Assembly: GCA_001986395.2 (NCBI GenBank)
Contig: MQVO02000005.1
Span: 930,001-994,000, forward strand
Source: Irpex lacteus
Taxonomy: Eukaryota > Basidiomycota > Agaricomycetes > Polyporales > Irpicaceae
Direction: 5' to 3'
DNA length: 64,000 nt
Shown here: piece by piece, positions 25,638-37,400 of the stretch
Position numbering within the stretch: the first letter of the stretch is position 1
Layout: the number at the start of each line of letters is the position of its first letter
The notes under the pieces: generated by a model
Seen by the model: the letters and a program-made list of their open reading frames with translations, nothing else
Database searches by the model: none
Told to the model about the DNA's origin: nothing
Program-made: the position numbers and the translations under genes

Positions 25638-26751
25638 ATGTCTGCACCACACTGCGATGATTGCTTCAAAGGTAACTGACATCCCGATCCCTGTGTGCAG
25701 TCTATGCTCTAATCTCATCTTTTCCGCTCACGTAGGCGTGCGCCACGAAGGCGAGCCTCAGGGTAAGAAGCTCATCCTAAACAACGATGAATAACATGTG
25801 CTAAACCTGATTCAGGCGAGATAACCACCATCGGAGGTGTCGAGTCTTACGTTGCGACACCAAAGGGAGACTACGCAAAGGATAAAGTCATCCTTTTCCT
25901 AACCGATGTCTTCGGTATTCCTCTGGTCAACAACAAAGTACGCTCCTCCTACGACTGTGTCACAACCGTCTAAATCACTCAACACGCATCCGCTTTTACC
26001 CAGCTATTGGCCGACGCTTTCGCCGACAACGGTTTTAGGACCGTTATCCCCGATATCCTCAATGGCGACCCCATCATCGACTTCAACGACCCCAACTTCG
26101 ATCGAAACGCATGGGTTGCTAAACACGGCCCCGATAGCTGGGTGGATGCCGTCGACAAAGTCCTGGCGGGGTTGAAGGCAGAAGGTGTGACGCGCATTGG
26201 GACAACCGGGTTTTGCTTCGGTGCTCCTCCGGCTTTCTACCTAGCGTTCAAGCACGAGAGCCATGCGACAGTTCTGAACCACCCATCACGACTGGCTATT
26301 CCTGATGATCTGGAGGTGAGGTTCGCCCAAATTAGACTTAAGGGAGCTGAAATGGCTAACAAGATTGGTGCGACGTAGAAATACAAGAAGGAAGCGACCG
26401 CGCCTTTGCTGATAAACAGCTGTGAAGTGGACGCCCAGTTTCCCATCGAATCTCAGAAGGTTGCAGATGAGGTCTTGGGTAATGGACAGTTTGCTCCCGG
26501 CTACGAGCGGACATACTGGGAGGGTTGCAACCACGGCTTTGCCGTTCGTGGCGATATGGTAAGAACTCATGGGTCTGTATCGCTTAGAGCATGTGTGCTC
26601 ATACAACGCGATGGTAGAACAACCCGAAGATCAGGGCTGGGAAGGAAGGTACGCGAACCTTGTGTTTTCGTGCGATTTAGTATCAGTAATAACCTATCTA
26701 CTTGCAGGTGCCTTCCTTGCGTCAGTCAAATGGTTCCAGAAATACTTGTAG
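25638..26751 (+). CDS. Dienelactone hydrolase family protein, tandem copy 1
   Basis: An alpha/beta hydrolase of the dienelactone hydrolase family, probably cytosolic since no signal peptide is seen. Seven exons (25638-25671, 25736-25762, 25816-25937, 26004-26315, 26379-26558, 26618-26648, 26708-26751) give 249 residues, the usual length. It begins MSAPHCDDCFKGVRHEGEP, typical of the fungal branch. Candidate catalytic residues are the nucleophile Cys in GTTGFCFGA, Asp in NSCEVDAQFP and His in GCNHGFAVRGD, the family's Cys-Asp-His triad. The natural substrate is unknown; related fungal enzymes act on lactones and small esters, possibly from aromatic degradation. It differs from copy 2 by an extra intron (26649-26707) and by Ala for Gly after the nucleophile loop. 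Confidence 0.93.
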
Positions 26752-27297
26752 GCGTGTCGAACCCAGAGATAAATGGATCGAAGCAGGCATACTGGGACGT
26801 CGATGTATTTGTGACTAGCGATGAATATATTCTACCGCAGCTTCTCTCTAGTAAACACTGATACTTACCCTTGGTAACTGAGGTACGCCTCCATGCTAAT
26901 GCTACCTGGAAGCTTGTTACCGGAGGTGAGCAGCCGACATACGGTGATCGCAACAACGTACTTAAAAAACTCACCGTCTTCGTCTCAGAGCAAAGTCTTT
27001 ACATCATGCCATCACCGTCTCGACAATCCGATTCCTAATTCTTATAGAAAATATTGTCGTTTTCTCCTTATCTGAGGCAGTCCGAGATGCGGTCATCGTC
27101 GCCGCGCGCCTCCTCGCGCCGATGCGTAACTCAAGATACACAACCCCTTCAGGCCGTGCAACGTCGTCAGTGGACGACGATTCATGCTCACTAATATTTC
27201 ATCTATTTTGATCGACAGAGATGAGGCGCATATGATGCAGAAGAATCCCGCGCCGAGTGCAGAATTTTGGTTACTCACAACTACTATTGCAGCGACG

Positions 27298-27305
27298 TAT
27301 AAATA
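27298..27305 (+). promoter_or_regulatory. TATA box of hydrolase copy 2
   Basis: TATAAATA lies 80 bp before the start at 27378, matching the position of the TATA element of copy 1. Confidence 0.6.
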
Positions 27306-27377
27306 CGAGCGGACGATCTACAATGGCTATGCAATACAATTCTCAACGACTTCTTCTGCCAATCTCTCGCTTCCATG

Positions 27378-28440
27378 ATGTCTCCACAACACTGCGATGA
27401 TTGCTTCAAAGGTAACTGAAATCTCGATCGCTATTTTCAGTCTGGGATCTAATCTAATCTTTGACATTTGCGCAGGTGTGCGCCACGAAGGCGAGCCTCA
27501 GGGTAAGAAACTCATTGCAAACATTCATGAATAACATATGTTGAACCTTTTCCAGGCGAGATAATCAAAATCGGAGGCGTCGAGTCGTATGTTGCAACAC
27601 CGAAGGGCGACTATGCAAAGGACAAAGTTATCTTGTTCCTCACCGACATCTTTGGCCTTCAGTTGGTCAACAGCAAGGTAAGTTTCTGCTCGTTCCCCTA
27701 CTCTGTTTCGCTCTTTCTTGAGCTCATTGTGCTTTTGCGTAGCTATTGGCAGATGCTTTCGCCGAGAACGGTTTCAAGACCGTCATCCCAGACATCCTCA
27801 ACGGCGACCCCGTCGTCGACTTCAATGATCCAAACTTCGATCGCGATGCATGGCTCGCCAGACACACAAATGACAGCTGGGTTGAGCCCGTCGACAAGGT
27901 AGTGGCAGCTTTGAAGGCAGAAGGTGTAACGCGCATAGGAACTACAGGGTTCTGCTTCGGTGGTCCTGTTGCTTTCTACACTGCATTCAAGCATGGGAGC
28001 CATGTCACAGTTGTGAACCACCCAGCACGGCTAGCTGTCCCTGACGATCTGGAGGTGGGTTTTTCCACACGAATTAAGCCTCGCGAATTGAGATGGCTAA
28101 CGAGAACTGGTGTAATGTAGAAATACAAGAAGGAGGCGACGGCCCCTTTACTGATTAACAGCTGCGAAGTAGACGTCATGTTTCCTAGTGAATCACAGAA
28201 GGTGGCGGACGAGATTTTGGGCAATGGACAATTTGCTCCAGGATACCAGAGGACGTACTGGGAGGGCTGTACTCACGGCTTTGCCAACCGCGGTGACATA
28301 GTAAGAACTCATCCTGTGTCGCTACTGGTCAGATTGTGTACTCATATTTTACACTACATCCGTAGAGCGACCCGAAGGTCAAGGCCGGAAAGGAAGGTGC
28401 TTTCCTTGCGTCGGTAAAATGGTTCCAGAAATACCTGTAG
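27378..28440 (+). CDS. Dienelactone hydrolase family protein, tandem copy 2
   Basis: A close paralogue of the gene at 25638, in the same orientation, with the same exon plan except that the last coding part is one uninterrupted exon. The start is set at 27378 by alignment with copy 1; an ATG directly before it (27375) would add one Met. Candidate catalytic residues are Cys in GTTGFCFGG, Asp in NSCEVDVMFP and His in GCTHGFANRGD. Shared stretches include YVATPKGDYAKDKVI and PDILNGDP, and many introns keep recognisable similarity, indicating a fairly recent duplication. Both copies look intact and expressible. The function is probably like copy 1, with a possible change in substrate or regulation. 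Confidence 0.93.
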
Positions 28441-28657
28441 GCATGAATACGATCAAAAACACAAACCGCGTGAGCTGGGTATATGTAGCATTAATGTACT
28501 TGTGATCAATAATGAATATTCCCACAACCAACTGCTGTTATTGTCCTGAGTGATTGAAGTACGAGGATGATGGTATTCATTCCCATGATAGCATTACTTG
28601 CAGTACAATAAATAGACTCCACAAATGAGAAAAAGTCCCAAATAGCATGCATACGAA

Positions 28658-29625
28658 TCATATAGTCGAGGTGTACCCGAGCTCCTCATACAGATGGTCT
28701 TCGGAGTGAGGCACCAAGAGGAGTTTGCTATGCTCTGAAGCCTTCTGTCGCCAGTAAGGAATGGGATCAATCGTGAACACCTCTGCATACTTGCCCATCG
28801 GGCACCCGGATTCGACATGCGAGAGGCAATCGTCATGGTAATGGAAAGGCGTGTTGCAGCCCGTACAGACGTAACGGCCGTCGAAGCAGCTATCCATATG
28901 CCTATTTCGCTCGTATTCATTGTCGAAAATCATGTTGCCACAGTCGCAGCCCTTGACCAGGCACTGTGACTTGTACGACGTTATCTAAAGGAGGTCTCAG
29001 CAGCAGAATATGCAAACAGGTCAGAATCGGCCACATACCCCAGCTTTGTACTCAGGTGAACAGGCACTCGCGTTGCGCGCAGACCACGAAGCGTCACGGT
29101 ACAGGTGTTCGCCATCCCACACGGGAGGAAAATATACCATATGGAAGCGGACCACCACCATAGGCTCATTACTGGGGATTCTGCGAAGTGGAATTGGGAG
29201 GTAACACGCATTGGCGTAAGACACACGCCGCAAAATCATGTATTCGCGCCCCTGGTCCAGTCTTTGCCATCGGTGTAGAATTCCAGCGTCCAGTCGTCGC
29301 CTGGCAAGAGCTGCTGTATGGTTTGGAGAGGGATTATCTCCATTCCTTTGATTCTATGGACGCCTGCAAATAAAGGTCCGGTAGGAATTCGAAGGAGCTG
29401 AGCCAGCATCGACTTCCTGATTTCTTCTTCCTCTTTCTATATAAGCGAAAATAAATTGAAGCTCTGGGTCGGTAAAGGAAAGGGAAGCATACGCACCCGT
29501 CGACATTCTTGTGCTGCGACGAGATCGGCTGCTGTTGTGCAACGCCTCCAAGGAGGGAGCGGCACCTCACGCGTCGCTTTAACTGGCGGGATGGGCTGGC
29601 AGTCCAAGTTCTTCAGTTGAACCAT
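28658..29625 (-). CDS. Cys/His-rich protein of unknown function, apparent frameshift
   Basis: Starts MVQLKNLDCQPIPPVKATRE at 29625, with an intron after ECRR and one after EYKAG (near 28985-29039). The C-terminal part has closely spaced Cys/His pairs: CLVKGCDCG, HMDSC, YVCTGCNTPFHYHDDC and HVESGCP, consistent with degenerate C2H2/C2HC zinc fingers. The middle exon reads WTLEFYTDGKDWTRGA in one frame and REYMILRRVSYANACYLP in the next, with a stop if no shift occurs. The change coincides with a run of four C (plus strand 29249-29252); a fifth would keep one frame throughout. This is either a sequencing or assembly error or a recent inactivating indel. I do not recognise the family; several such zinc-rich proteins of unknown role occur in Agaricomycetes (inference). 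Confidence 0.6.
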
Positions 29626-30353
29626 CGCGTACAAGCAGTGCAGAGATGAAGAGGAAGATGAGGCTGGAGGAGGTTGTAAGGAGGCAATGTCAGGTCAATT
29701 CTGCTGAGGGAACCTTTATATCCCGAGCCACTGAGCTGCTCACCGTATCTATGGCCATGGACACACAGAAGAATGAGATATAGAGATGGGGTTTGCGAAA
29801 GGGCCCATGGGCACTAGCAGGTAGTAGCAACGTATTCCATCAGGTATGACCTGTAAAACGGCCAGTCAAAGGTTTGGCTGTAGTCCTGTGTAGTTTGAGC
29901 GCATACAGGGATGCAACGTCTGCCACGGTCATAGCCTTCGATACTTATGTGGGTTTCCAAGGGACTCGTTGACCTGCAAAACGGCGTCCACAGGGCACAA
30001 CCACCGGAGCAAGGCTGGATTGCTCATGAGGTACGGCTGGCGATGACTGGTGGTCATACCATTAACATGGCCTGTACAATTGACGTGATGTTAGTTGACT
30101 GATACATACGTGACGCGTTAATTGTGAGGATGTGAAGCAAGTTCCTGCGGCCATGACCCGCGCGAGGATACGGTGGGATAATTGTACAATGAGGCACACA
30201 ATAATGACGAATACAGCTACAGCCTCAGCAAAAAGACGTAAGTTACTCTCTAAGATAGTACAGAAATTGTGCAGTTCCATACCAACGATTATGACAAGAC
30301 ACTCTGCCCTCAACCAACAGTCCAAATAACACAGGAGGACAAATTACGAAGTC
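29626..30353. other. Intergenic; nothing recognised
   Basis: It lies between two minus-strand genes. It should contain the promoter of the 29625 gene and the 3' UTR of the App1 gene. No motif, repeat or coding segment is supported. Confidence 0.4.
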
Positions 30354-32747
30354 TCAAAACTGACTGGTCCCCATGTTCAACCGATCAAGTACCTCCTTGG
30401 TTTCGACGCATTCTACCGGCTCCCTAAAAATCCGTAGAGGGATAGTCTCTGGTATCATATTCCTCGCCCTGTTGACCCGCATCTGCAGATCATATCGCTT
30501 CTTCTCCGCATCCGACATCGGTGGCGGAGCGCCCCCTCGAATAGAGCCGTTCGAGAGCTTTCGTATAGGTAACGGTCGAAGAGAGTTCAGCGTAGAAGAA
30601 GATGACATGTCCGAGTTCTGACGCGAGGTCGCAGGCGGCATAGCAAAGGATGGCGGCGGATAGCTCATGGGCGAAGATTCGGACAAAGGTGAAGCGGATA
30701 CCGGAGATGACGAGAAGTATTCCGGTTCAGAGAATTCGGAGAGTCCTGTGAAAGAGCCTTTCGAGAGGTTCGTAGAACGCGAACGTCTTGACTGCCGTAT
30801 GGTATATCCTGGTGTACCCGCGGGTGTGTTGTTACTAGAAATGGAGAGTTTCGGGCGTGGAGTCGAGCCATTGCCCTTAGGTGTTAAAACCGTGCTTGCA
30901 GGAGTACTGGGTGCCAGACGGAAAGAAGGCAGAGAATTCCAAGGCGATAGGGCCTCTCTGCCTGTGGGGTCTTCAAGAGGCTGCACGACCTCCCAGTCGC
31001 TAGCATCGCGGATGAAGATGGCAAGGACCTGATGTGGCCGTTCTCTGGCGATCGTAGCAAAAAGCTCCAAATCCTGCTCGCCAGAGTCACCCACAAGGAA
31101 GAACCGGCTGTCGGGCAAATTGTCGATCACGTCCATGATACCGGCGCGCTTTCGTTCCGCTGGGGCTTTGAAGAGTTCTGAGAGGATGCGACGGCCTGTG
31201 TATGACCTCAACTTGATTGACCCAGGGGGAAGTCGTGACAGGTTTAGGAAATCGTTGATGACAGGAAGCAGCTCGAATGGACTATTGGACTTCAGGCGTG
31301 ATGATTAGTGTATTGTCACGATTTGTGATATGACTAAAACTTACAACATAGTGAAATCGCACACCTCGCTTCCACAACGCCGAATACCACTCGCTCATGC
31401 CAGGTATAACGTTTTCGCTGAGATCTTTAACGAATACATTATAGAAGGCAGCCTTCGCACCATTGAGTATACCAGACATCTTCACAGTGTCGTCGATGTC
31501 GGATATTAGCCGTACAGTAGTGTATGTTATCGGGATTTTGAGATAGGTAGTGGTAACGGGAGGAAGGTTACGAGGTACTCGTGGTGTTCGTACTGCATAT
31601 TGTTGCTGGGCACTAGGTGAGGGTGGTCGTGAGGGTGCGGGTAGTAGATCCGCCGCAATATAGAATATATCTTCGTTCTGAGGATGACCAAAGGCTACAT
31701 GCAGGGCGGCGGGATGCGTGGCCATTCTCTCCCATGGTATTCGTACTTTCGCTTGGAAGAAGCCATCAGCGCCTGTCATAGCCTCGGCGACCAACAGTGG
31801 GCTCCGCTGTGCCGCGTAATCCTCTTCCGAACTTGTAGATCCTAGCGGAGGGCTCTTGAAGTCCATGGTCTCGGGATTGGAGGCATATATAGAGAGTCGT
31901 ATTGGTCTTCCAACCAATGAGGACGACATGAAGGGGAGAAATCTTGTTTCTAGGTTCTTGTGTAATCGTTGGACCTCAGAATCGTTGGAATTTCTAGTCG
32001 ATGATATGTCCGATCTTATAGAGGATGATGAGGATTCGTTGGTGGAGATACTAGCTGTTTCTATGCCAAGCTCTCGCATCTTCTCTGTAAGGGCCCGTTC
32101 TTCTGCTTCGTCGTTCATGTCTTCAGGCTTCGGTGGGAGATGCATGGACGCGATGATGTCATCCACATTGGAATCGTTTCCAGAGCTGCCTGAAATTGCA
32201 CTGGCCGCCTTCTCTGCCGCAACTCTAGGCAGCGCAGCGAACACTATAGCTTAATGAGCCAAGTACGTGGCATATCGGAATAACGACGTACTTTTCGCAG
32301 CATACAAGAATGCTCTCCCGCTTCTTGTCTCAAACCCGGCTGTGTTCACTTGTGAAGCGTGTCCCGAGACGAACAGCTCTACGTCGAACGGAGTACCATC
32401 TGTAACAGAGCAGTCAATCTACGTCGGAAAATTGAATAGGTATCAGACGTACCATCTACTGTCTGTATGAGCTGCTCATGATATCTCCGATGTGCCCAGC
32501 CAGGAAACAGCGCGAGCTTCTCAACATTCACACTGGCCCCGTTTGGTTGAGCTATTGACCGTAACGTCTGTCCCGCCCACTGACGAAGAGATGGTCTTGC
32601 TGTTGCCTCTGGTGGCTGATTCGGACGTACATCGCCGCTGGCGTATTGAGCTTTCTTCCACTGGTCGCGCTGCGCGACATAGCCCTTGATAGATCGTGAT
32701 GCCGAACTTGCTAGAGATCTCCAAGAACCACCCATTTCCTCAGGCAT
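30354..32747 (-). CDS. APP1: Phosphatidate phosphatase App1 (DUF2183/LNS2-like)
   Basis: An Mg-dependent phosphatidate phosphatase of the HAD-like App1 group, which in yeast acts at cortical actin patches. The protein starts MPEEMGGSWRSLASSAS at 32747. It shows the N-terminal App1 region (ALFPGWAHRRYHEQL, TPFDVELFVSGHAS), an acidic and Ser-rich linker, a beta-rich segment (VGRPIRLSIYASNP), and then the catalytic DxDxT motif in RLISDIDDTVKMSG. Further along are YVSNSPFELLPV, KLRSYTGRRILSELF and FFLVGDSGEQDLELF, the last carrying the HAD GDSGxxD signature. The C-terminal tail is Ser/Pro-rich, with a short conserved end (IPLRIFREPVECVETKEVLD). Introns lie near 31287-31346, 32245-32290 and 32400-32450. 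Start codons of this gene and the divergent Tpt1 gene are about 0.6 kb apart. Confidence 0.93.
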
Positions 32748-33340
32748 TGTCAGAGGCTCAGAGGGTCATGAACGGGAAGTAGACAAGATGGTCTGAAGTT
32801 GATAGCCTATGAGCGTTACACATTGCGTGTGCCGTAAGGAACAGGCTATTAGAATGGTAGCGCCAAGGTATCTGGATTCTGCTGCGCACCTGTCTTCAGA
32901 CCCAGCTTCAGTCGGCGAACTTCAGAACCTGGATAATTGCAAAGACGGCGAATAATTGGTATATGCGCGGCTCAAGACGAAGGCTGAGCGCTGAAAAGTC
33001 GAGAGGTCCGTGCATCGCTGAGTATTGTAACAACTTAGGTATTGTCAATACTTACTGAGGCTAGTGTTGGGATTGTTTTAGCGGCACGATGGGCTCGTGG
33101 AGGAGCTCGTTGGGCATGGTGACAAGAGCAGAGATGGACGCCACACTTTCGATGGCCACAGCACATTCCCATTTCGGGAAGTTAGACGCACGCAAATAGA
33201 GTAAGGCGCCCATGATCAGCTCTTGGATGTTACGTTCGTGGCGATCTTTGGCTTCCTTCAGGACTACTCGCTCAATCTACTCGCAAGCTTCGTCTATTCC
33301 TCCCAAGGAGCACGGCGTACAATATCGTGTAGTTTACAGC
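32748..33340. other. Divergent promoter region App1/Tpt1
   Basis: It separates two outward-facing genes. The last 129 bp (33212-33340) are open in frame with the Tpt1 gene and could encode an N-terminal extension; see the findings. Confidence 0.5.
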
Positions 33341-34333
33341 ATGTCTGAGAAAGGTCAGAGTCAGGGGAAAGACGGGCAGGAGAAGCGGAAAGGGAAGGCG
33401 AGGCAGAGGGGATTACCTTCCGATTCGCCAGAAGTGAGACTCTCCAAGACAGTGACTTGGGTATTGCGTCACGGTGCAGCGTCAGAAGGCCTGAAGATGC
33501 GAAAAGATGGATATATCCGTGTAGACGATCTGGTGAGAACACATCTACGCTCTCTGTACATCGAGGTCCCCGTACTAATTGGGATACTGGTCGATGAAGT
33601 AGTTGAAAATTCCTAAGCTACAGGGACTCGACTTCTCTGGACTGCATAAAGTAGTGCAAGATGATAAGAAGGGTCGATTCCATCTCATATCTGAGTCAAG
33701 TTCGGAAGAAGGCGGCGAGCCGACATCTGTCTGGTGGATAAGAGCGAATCAAGGGCATTCAATAAAGGTCAGTATATTTTACATCACAGGAATGAGCCTG
33801 TGTACTCACAGTGGCTCAGACCATCGAGGTTGAGGTCACACCCATCAAATCGCTAGCCGACATACCTTCTGGCATCGCCGTCCACGGTACCAACCGACAG
33901 GCATGGGAGAAAATCAGTGCGTACCTACCGTGCACTTCACACTCTCTATCTCACAATCCCGAAATCAGAACACGAAGGTCTCAGCAAAATGAAACGAAAT
34001 CACATACACCTAGCACAAGGGCTCCCCGGCACAGGCGTTCTAAGCGGAATGCGGCAGTCGTCCTCAGTCTTTATCTACGTTGACGTCGAGAAGGCCCTCC
34101 AAGCAGGCCTCAACTTCTACCTCTCGAGTAACGGAGTTGTTCTCAGCGAAGGAGACTCACGCGGGCTCATTGACCCTCGCTTTTTCCAGCGTGTCACAGA
34201 CGCGAAAGGGAACGCTCTTCCCGACTGGCAGCCTTCCGTGGAGGAGACTCCTGTATCAGCGGTTGATGCGCCTCCGCCTAGCGAGGACAAGATCGTGGAG
34301 TTGGCCGGTAAAACGGAATCTCTGTCGTTGTGA
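33341..34333 (+). CDS. TPT1: tRNA 2'-phosphotransferase (Tpt1/KptA)
   Basis: Catalyses the last step of fungal tRNA splicing: removal of the 2'-phosphate at the splice junction with NAD+, releasing ADP-ribose 1'',2''-cyclic phosphate. Exons 33341-33532, 33603-33767, 33820-33916 and 33969-34333 give 272 residues. Motifs in order: LSKTVTWVLRHGA (the conserved Arg-His), DGYIRVDDLL, WWIRANQGHSI (R-x3-Q-x-H), GIAVHGTNRQAWEKI, KMKRNHIHLAQG and GMRQSSSVFIYVD. An acidic C-terminal tail follows. The N terminus is Lys/Gly-rich. A tRNA gene with an intron (45072-45177) is present in this window and would be a substrate type for this enzyme. An upstream in-frame ATG at 33212 is possible. Confidence 0.95.
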
Positions 34334-34486
34334 GATCTGGGTAGCATGCGAGGTGTGTTCACTAAGTGAAGCGATCCTTGTAGTTAATCAGTGTGTCATG
34401 TACATGAGTAGGTGTTACTTGAAGTATTCTAGGCCGATTAGTGCAATGTTAATAAAGAAATTGTTGAATAAGTAACCCGCTTCCTC

Positions 34487-37400
34487 TCACAACTCCTCAT
34501 CTGACTCAATTCTCCCTCTCAAACTACGTGTCCATTGGTCTCGTCCATCGTCATGAGACTCAGATGTTACCTTGCTTCTACAATATGGTTATGTCAGTAT
34601 TATCTCACCCATCTTCAGGATAGACGATACTCACGAAGAGGCTACGGAGGCGCCAGTAGGTTGGATATGCGATGCAAAACTCGAGAGGGACGACGACCTG
34701 CTCACACCGTCCTTCGCCTTCTCCTTGACTCTTATACGCTTCAATGGCTTAGGAGTAGCGTCCGCATCCACCTGCAACACTAGTCCCTTCGCTCCAAACT
34801 TGATTGTAGGAGGAGGCCGATTGTGATTGTCCGCAGAAGGCTCGACGTCGCTCGACGCAGGATACAGCAGCTCCGTATCGCCCTGCTCTTCCGCTTCCAC
34901 TTCAGAGCTAAAGCCTTCCTTGGCCTTCGGGCGAGGTTTAGGACGAGGTTTATTCGGCAGCCTGGAAGACGGAGCATCTGAAACGTCGATGACTGAGGGC
35001 GGTTTGTTAGTGCTCGCAGGCTTCGAGACGCGTTTGCTCCGCTGTTTCTTGGCTTTGAAAGTGTCGGTGCGGCTGCTGTCCGAGACCATACGGACGTCTT
35101 CATCGTCATCGCTCTCTGCGTAGTTTCTACTTGTAGCCTTTCTCGCCGTGTTTCTGCGCTCCGGGGAACGCCGCTCGAATGTCCTAGACGAACTCGGCTG
35201 CCCACCCTGCTCCTCCAATTCAAGCTGCCTCCTCCGTGCGTCAGCTCGTTTCTTTACAACAACCTCCCCAGCAGAGTATCCCTCGGCATTATCATCTGGG
35301 AACATCGCAACACCATACTGCGCACTCTCGCGCATCGTCGTAATCGCCTCTTTGCGCGGGAGCTGCATGTCCTCCATGATGAGCGACAGGGCGGTCTCTG
35401 GCAGTAAGATGGACTGAACGAAATCGGCTGGGGAGAGAGGGGAAGTGCTGTTGGGAGGGAAGTGGAGGGGTGGGAACATGTCGTAGAGTGTCTGTGCTAG
35501 GATCACGGCGCCCAGTTCTCCGTAACTTCATAGCAGCGGGTTATGAGTATACACATACCGGTATGCGATACGAAAGCACTTACTAGCCAGGTTGGGTTTT
35601 GGAGAAGTTAGACATCTGCGCGCGTACACCTGCAGCGTTGCTTACTCCCCGCTTCTTCACATTCCTGACGACGTCGATCCAAAATAAACTGCCCTTCCGA
35701 GGCCGATAACTCAGCAAGAAGTCATCATCTTCAGCGTCTTCTTCGTCGTCCGTGCCTATGTCCTTGTCTTTGTCCTCTCGCGGCCGCTCCTTCCCCGGCG
35801 CAAAATCTTCATCCACATCATCTACAATAGCTTGAAGCTTCGGCTTCAGGTTGATAACTCGTCCAGATAGGTGATCCCATTCGATAACAGTGGGCCAGCC
35901 ACGCTGCTGTGCCAGTGGGAAGTGGTGTTGTTCGAATTGATGTCGATGGCAGACGTTAACGAAGACTGTAGCGGGAGCGTGCAGGCCGTGCGGATTGGAC
36001 ATGCGAGGATCAGCCCAGGACTTGGAACGAGCTACTGCAATCAGCTTTTGCAATAACGGAGAAGGCGTTGGCGGAAGTCGCTCGTCACACCAGGGACACA
36101 GTGACGATGGGTCGACACCTGGATCCATAAACACTATTGGTGACGAATCAGAATAAACAAGGCCTCGCACGTATTTGAGACCTCACTTTCTTCGTCGCTA
36201 CCCGACATATCCTCAGAACGCATGATCTCTCGTAGGCTATGTCGCAGATTAGTTAGCATACAACATAAACAGAACATGCACCAACGTACATCTCTTCTCC
36301 CCCTCTTACGCGTCTCTCATACCTCATGTCTTCCTCGTCGCTGCTTACGATCTGAATACCGTCCAACGAGCCATACTCAGCTCGGTCGATACTCTCCAGT
36401 ATCTGCGTCTCCATAGGAAACGGTTTGATGTCCGGCTTCTTCTTCTTTCTTCGCGGGGGAGGACGAGGGACCTCTTCTTCAGAATCTTCGTCACTTTCTG
36501 TATCTATAACACGCCGACTGGCCATAGCAGCCCGTCGTTTGGGACGTCCTTGGCTGGGGTGATCTGCAGCGTGAGTTTCTGGTTGTTTCTTGGACTCCTT
36601 GGGTCGGACCGGCGATGAAATGGGAGACAGGACGGGGAAGGGAGGAAGTTTCTTGATCTCTTTTAGGTTAGGTTGGACCGGAGATGAAATGGGAGACAGG
36701 ACGGGGAAGGCAGTAAGTTTCTTAGACCCCTGGGGTCGAATCGGCGATGAAAGGGGAGATAATACAGGGAAGGCAGCAAGTGGCTTCGAGGGGACGGTAG
36801 GGGCAGTGGCTGGAAACCGTTCCTGGACAGATTCGGGAGAAGAGAGAGGACTAGAGTCAGGCTCAAGCTGCGAGTCCTGGGAGGCTCGACCCTTGGCGGG
36901 TTTACTCTTGCGAGGGGGAGATAGGGGAAATGGTTGAGCTTCCTTCCGCTTTATTGGAGAGTACTGCATAGGAAAGTCGTGTATCTTCGCTTTCCCCTTG
37001 CCTTTGCCTGAACCAGGAGCATCGGAATCGTCGTCTGAAGAGCTGCCCCATCCCCGAGACTTCCCCTTCGAAGGTGCATTGCTTGTCTCCTTTAACGGCG
37101 AGAGGCCCTGCATGGGAAAAGGTGCAATGTCCTTCTTAGACTGCCGTGTGGATCGTTGAGGTTCTGACTCTGAGGCTTTATAGGCAGGTCGAGGCTTGGG
37201 TCGTGTGTTTGGGCGAGGGGTAGCCGTCTCGTCCTCTGGTCGTCCTTTCTGCTTCTCATGGTCTTGCGTCAGTTTACTGCTGGATCCTAGAGCTGTACGC
37301 TGCCCTCCTGATGATCGCGTAACCGTAGGAGGCTTGAAAGGTGCACTAGCCGCCTTCGTTGCAGTCCGCGACGACCTGGCGAGGGAGTTGTGTCGCGTAC

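Larger units (their letters stand above)
25355..28560 (+). repeat. Tandem segmental duplication (two units of about 1.7 kb)
   Basis: The two hydrolase genes, their promoters and part of their 3' flanks form a direct duplication with a shift of about 1.74 kb. Upstream matches include CGCGCCGATG and GAATCCCGCGCCGA. Downstream matches include AATGAATATTC followed by similar sequence. Unit borders are approximate (about 25355-26880 and 27100-28560). Confidence 0.75.
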
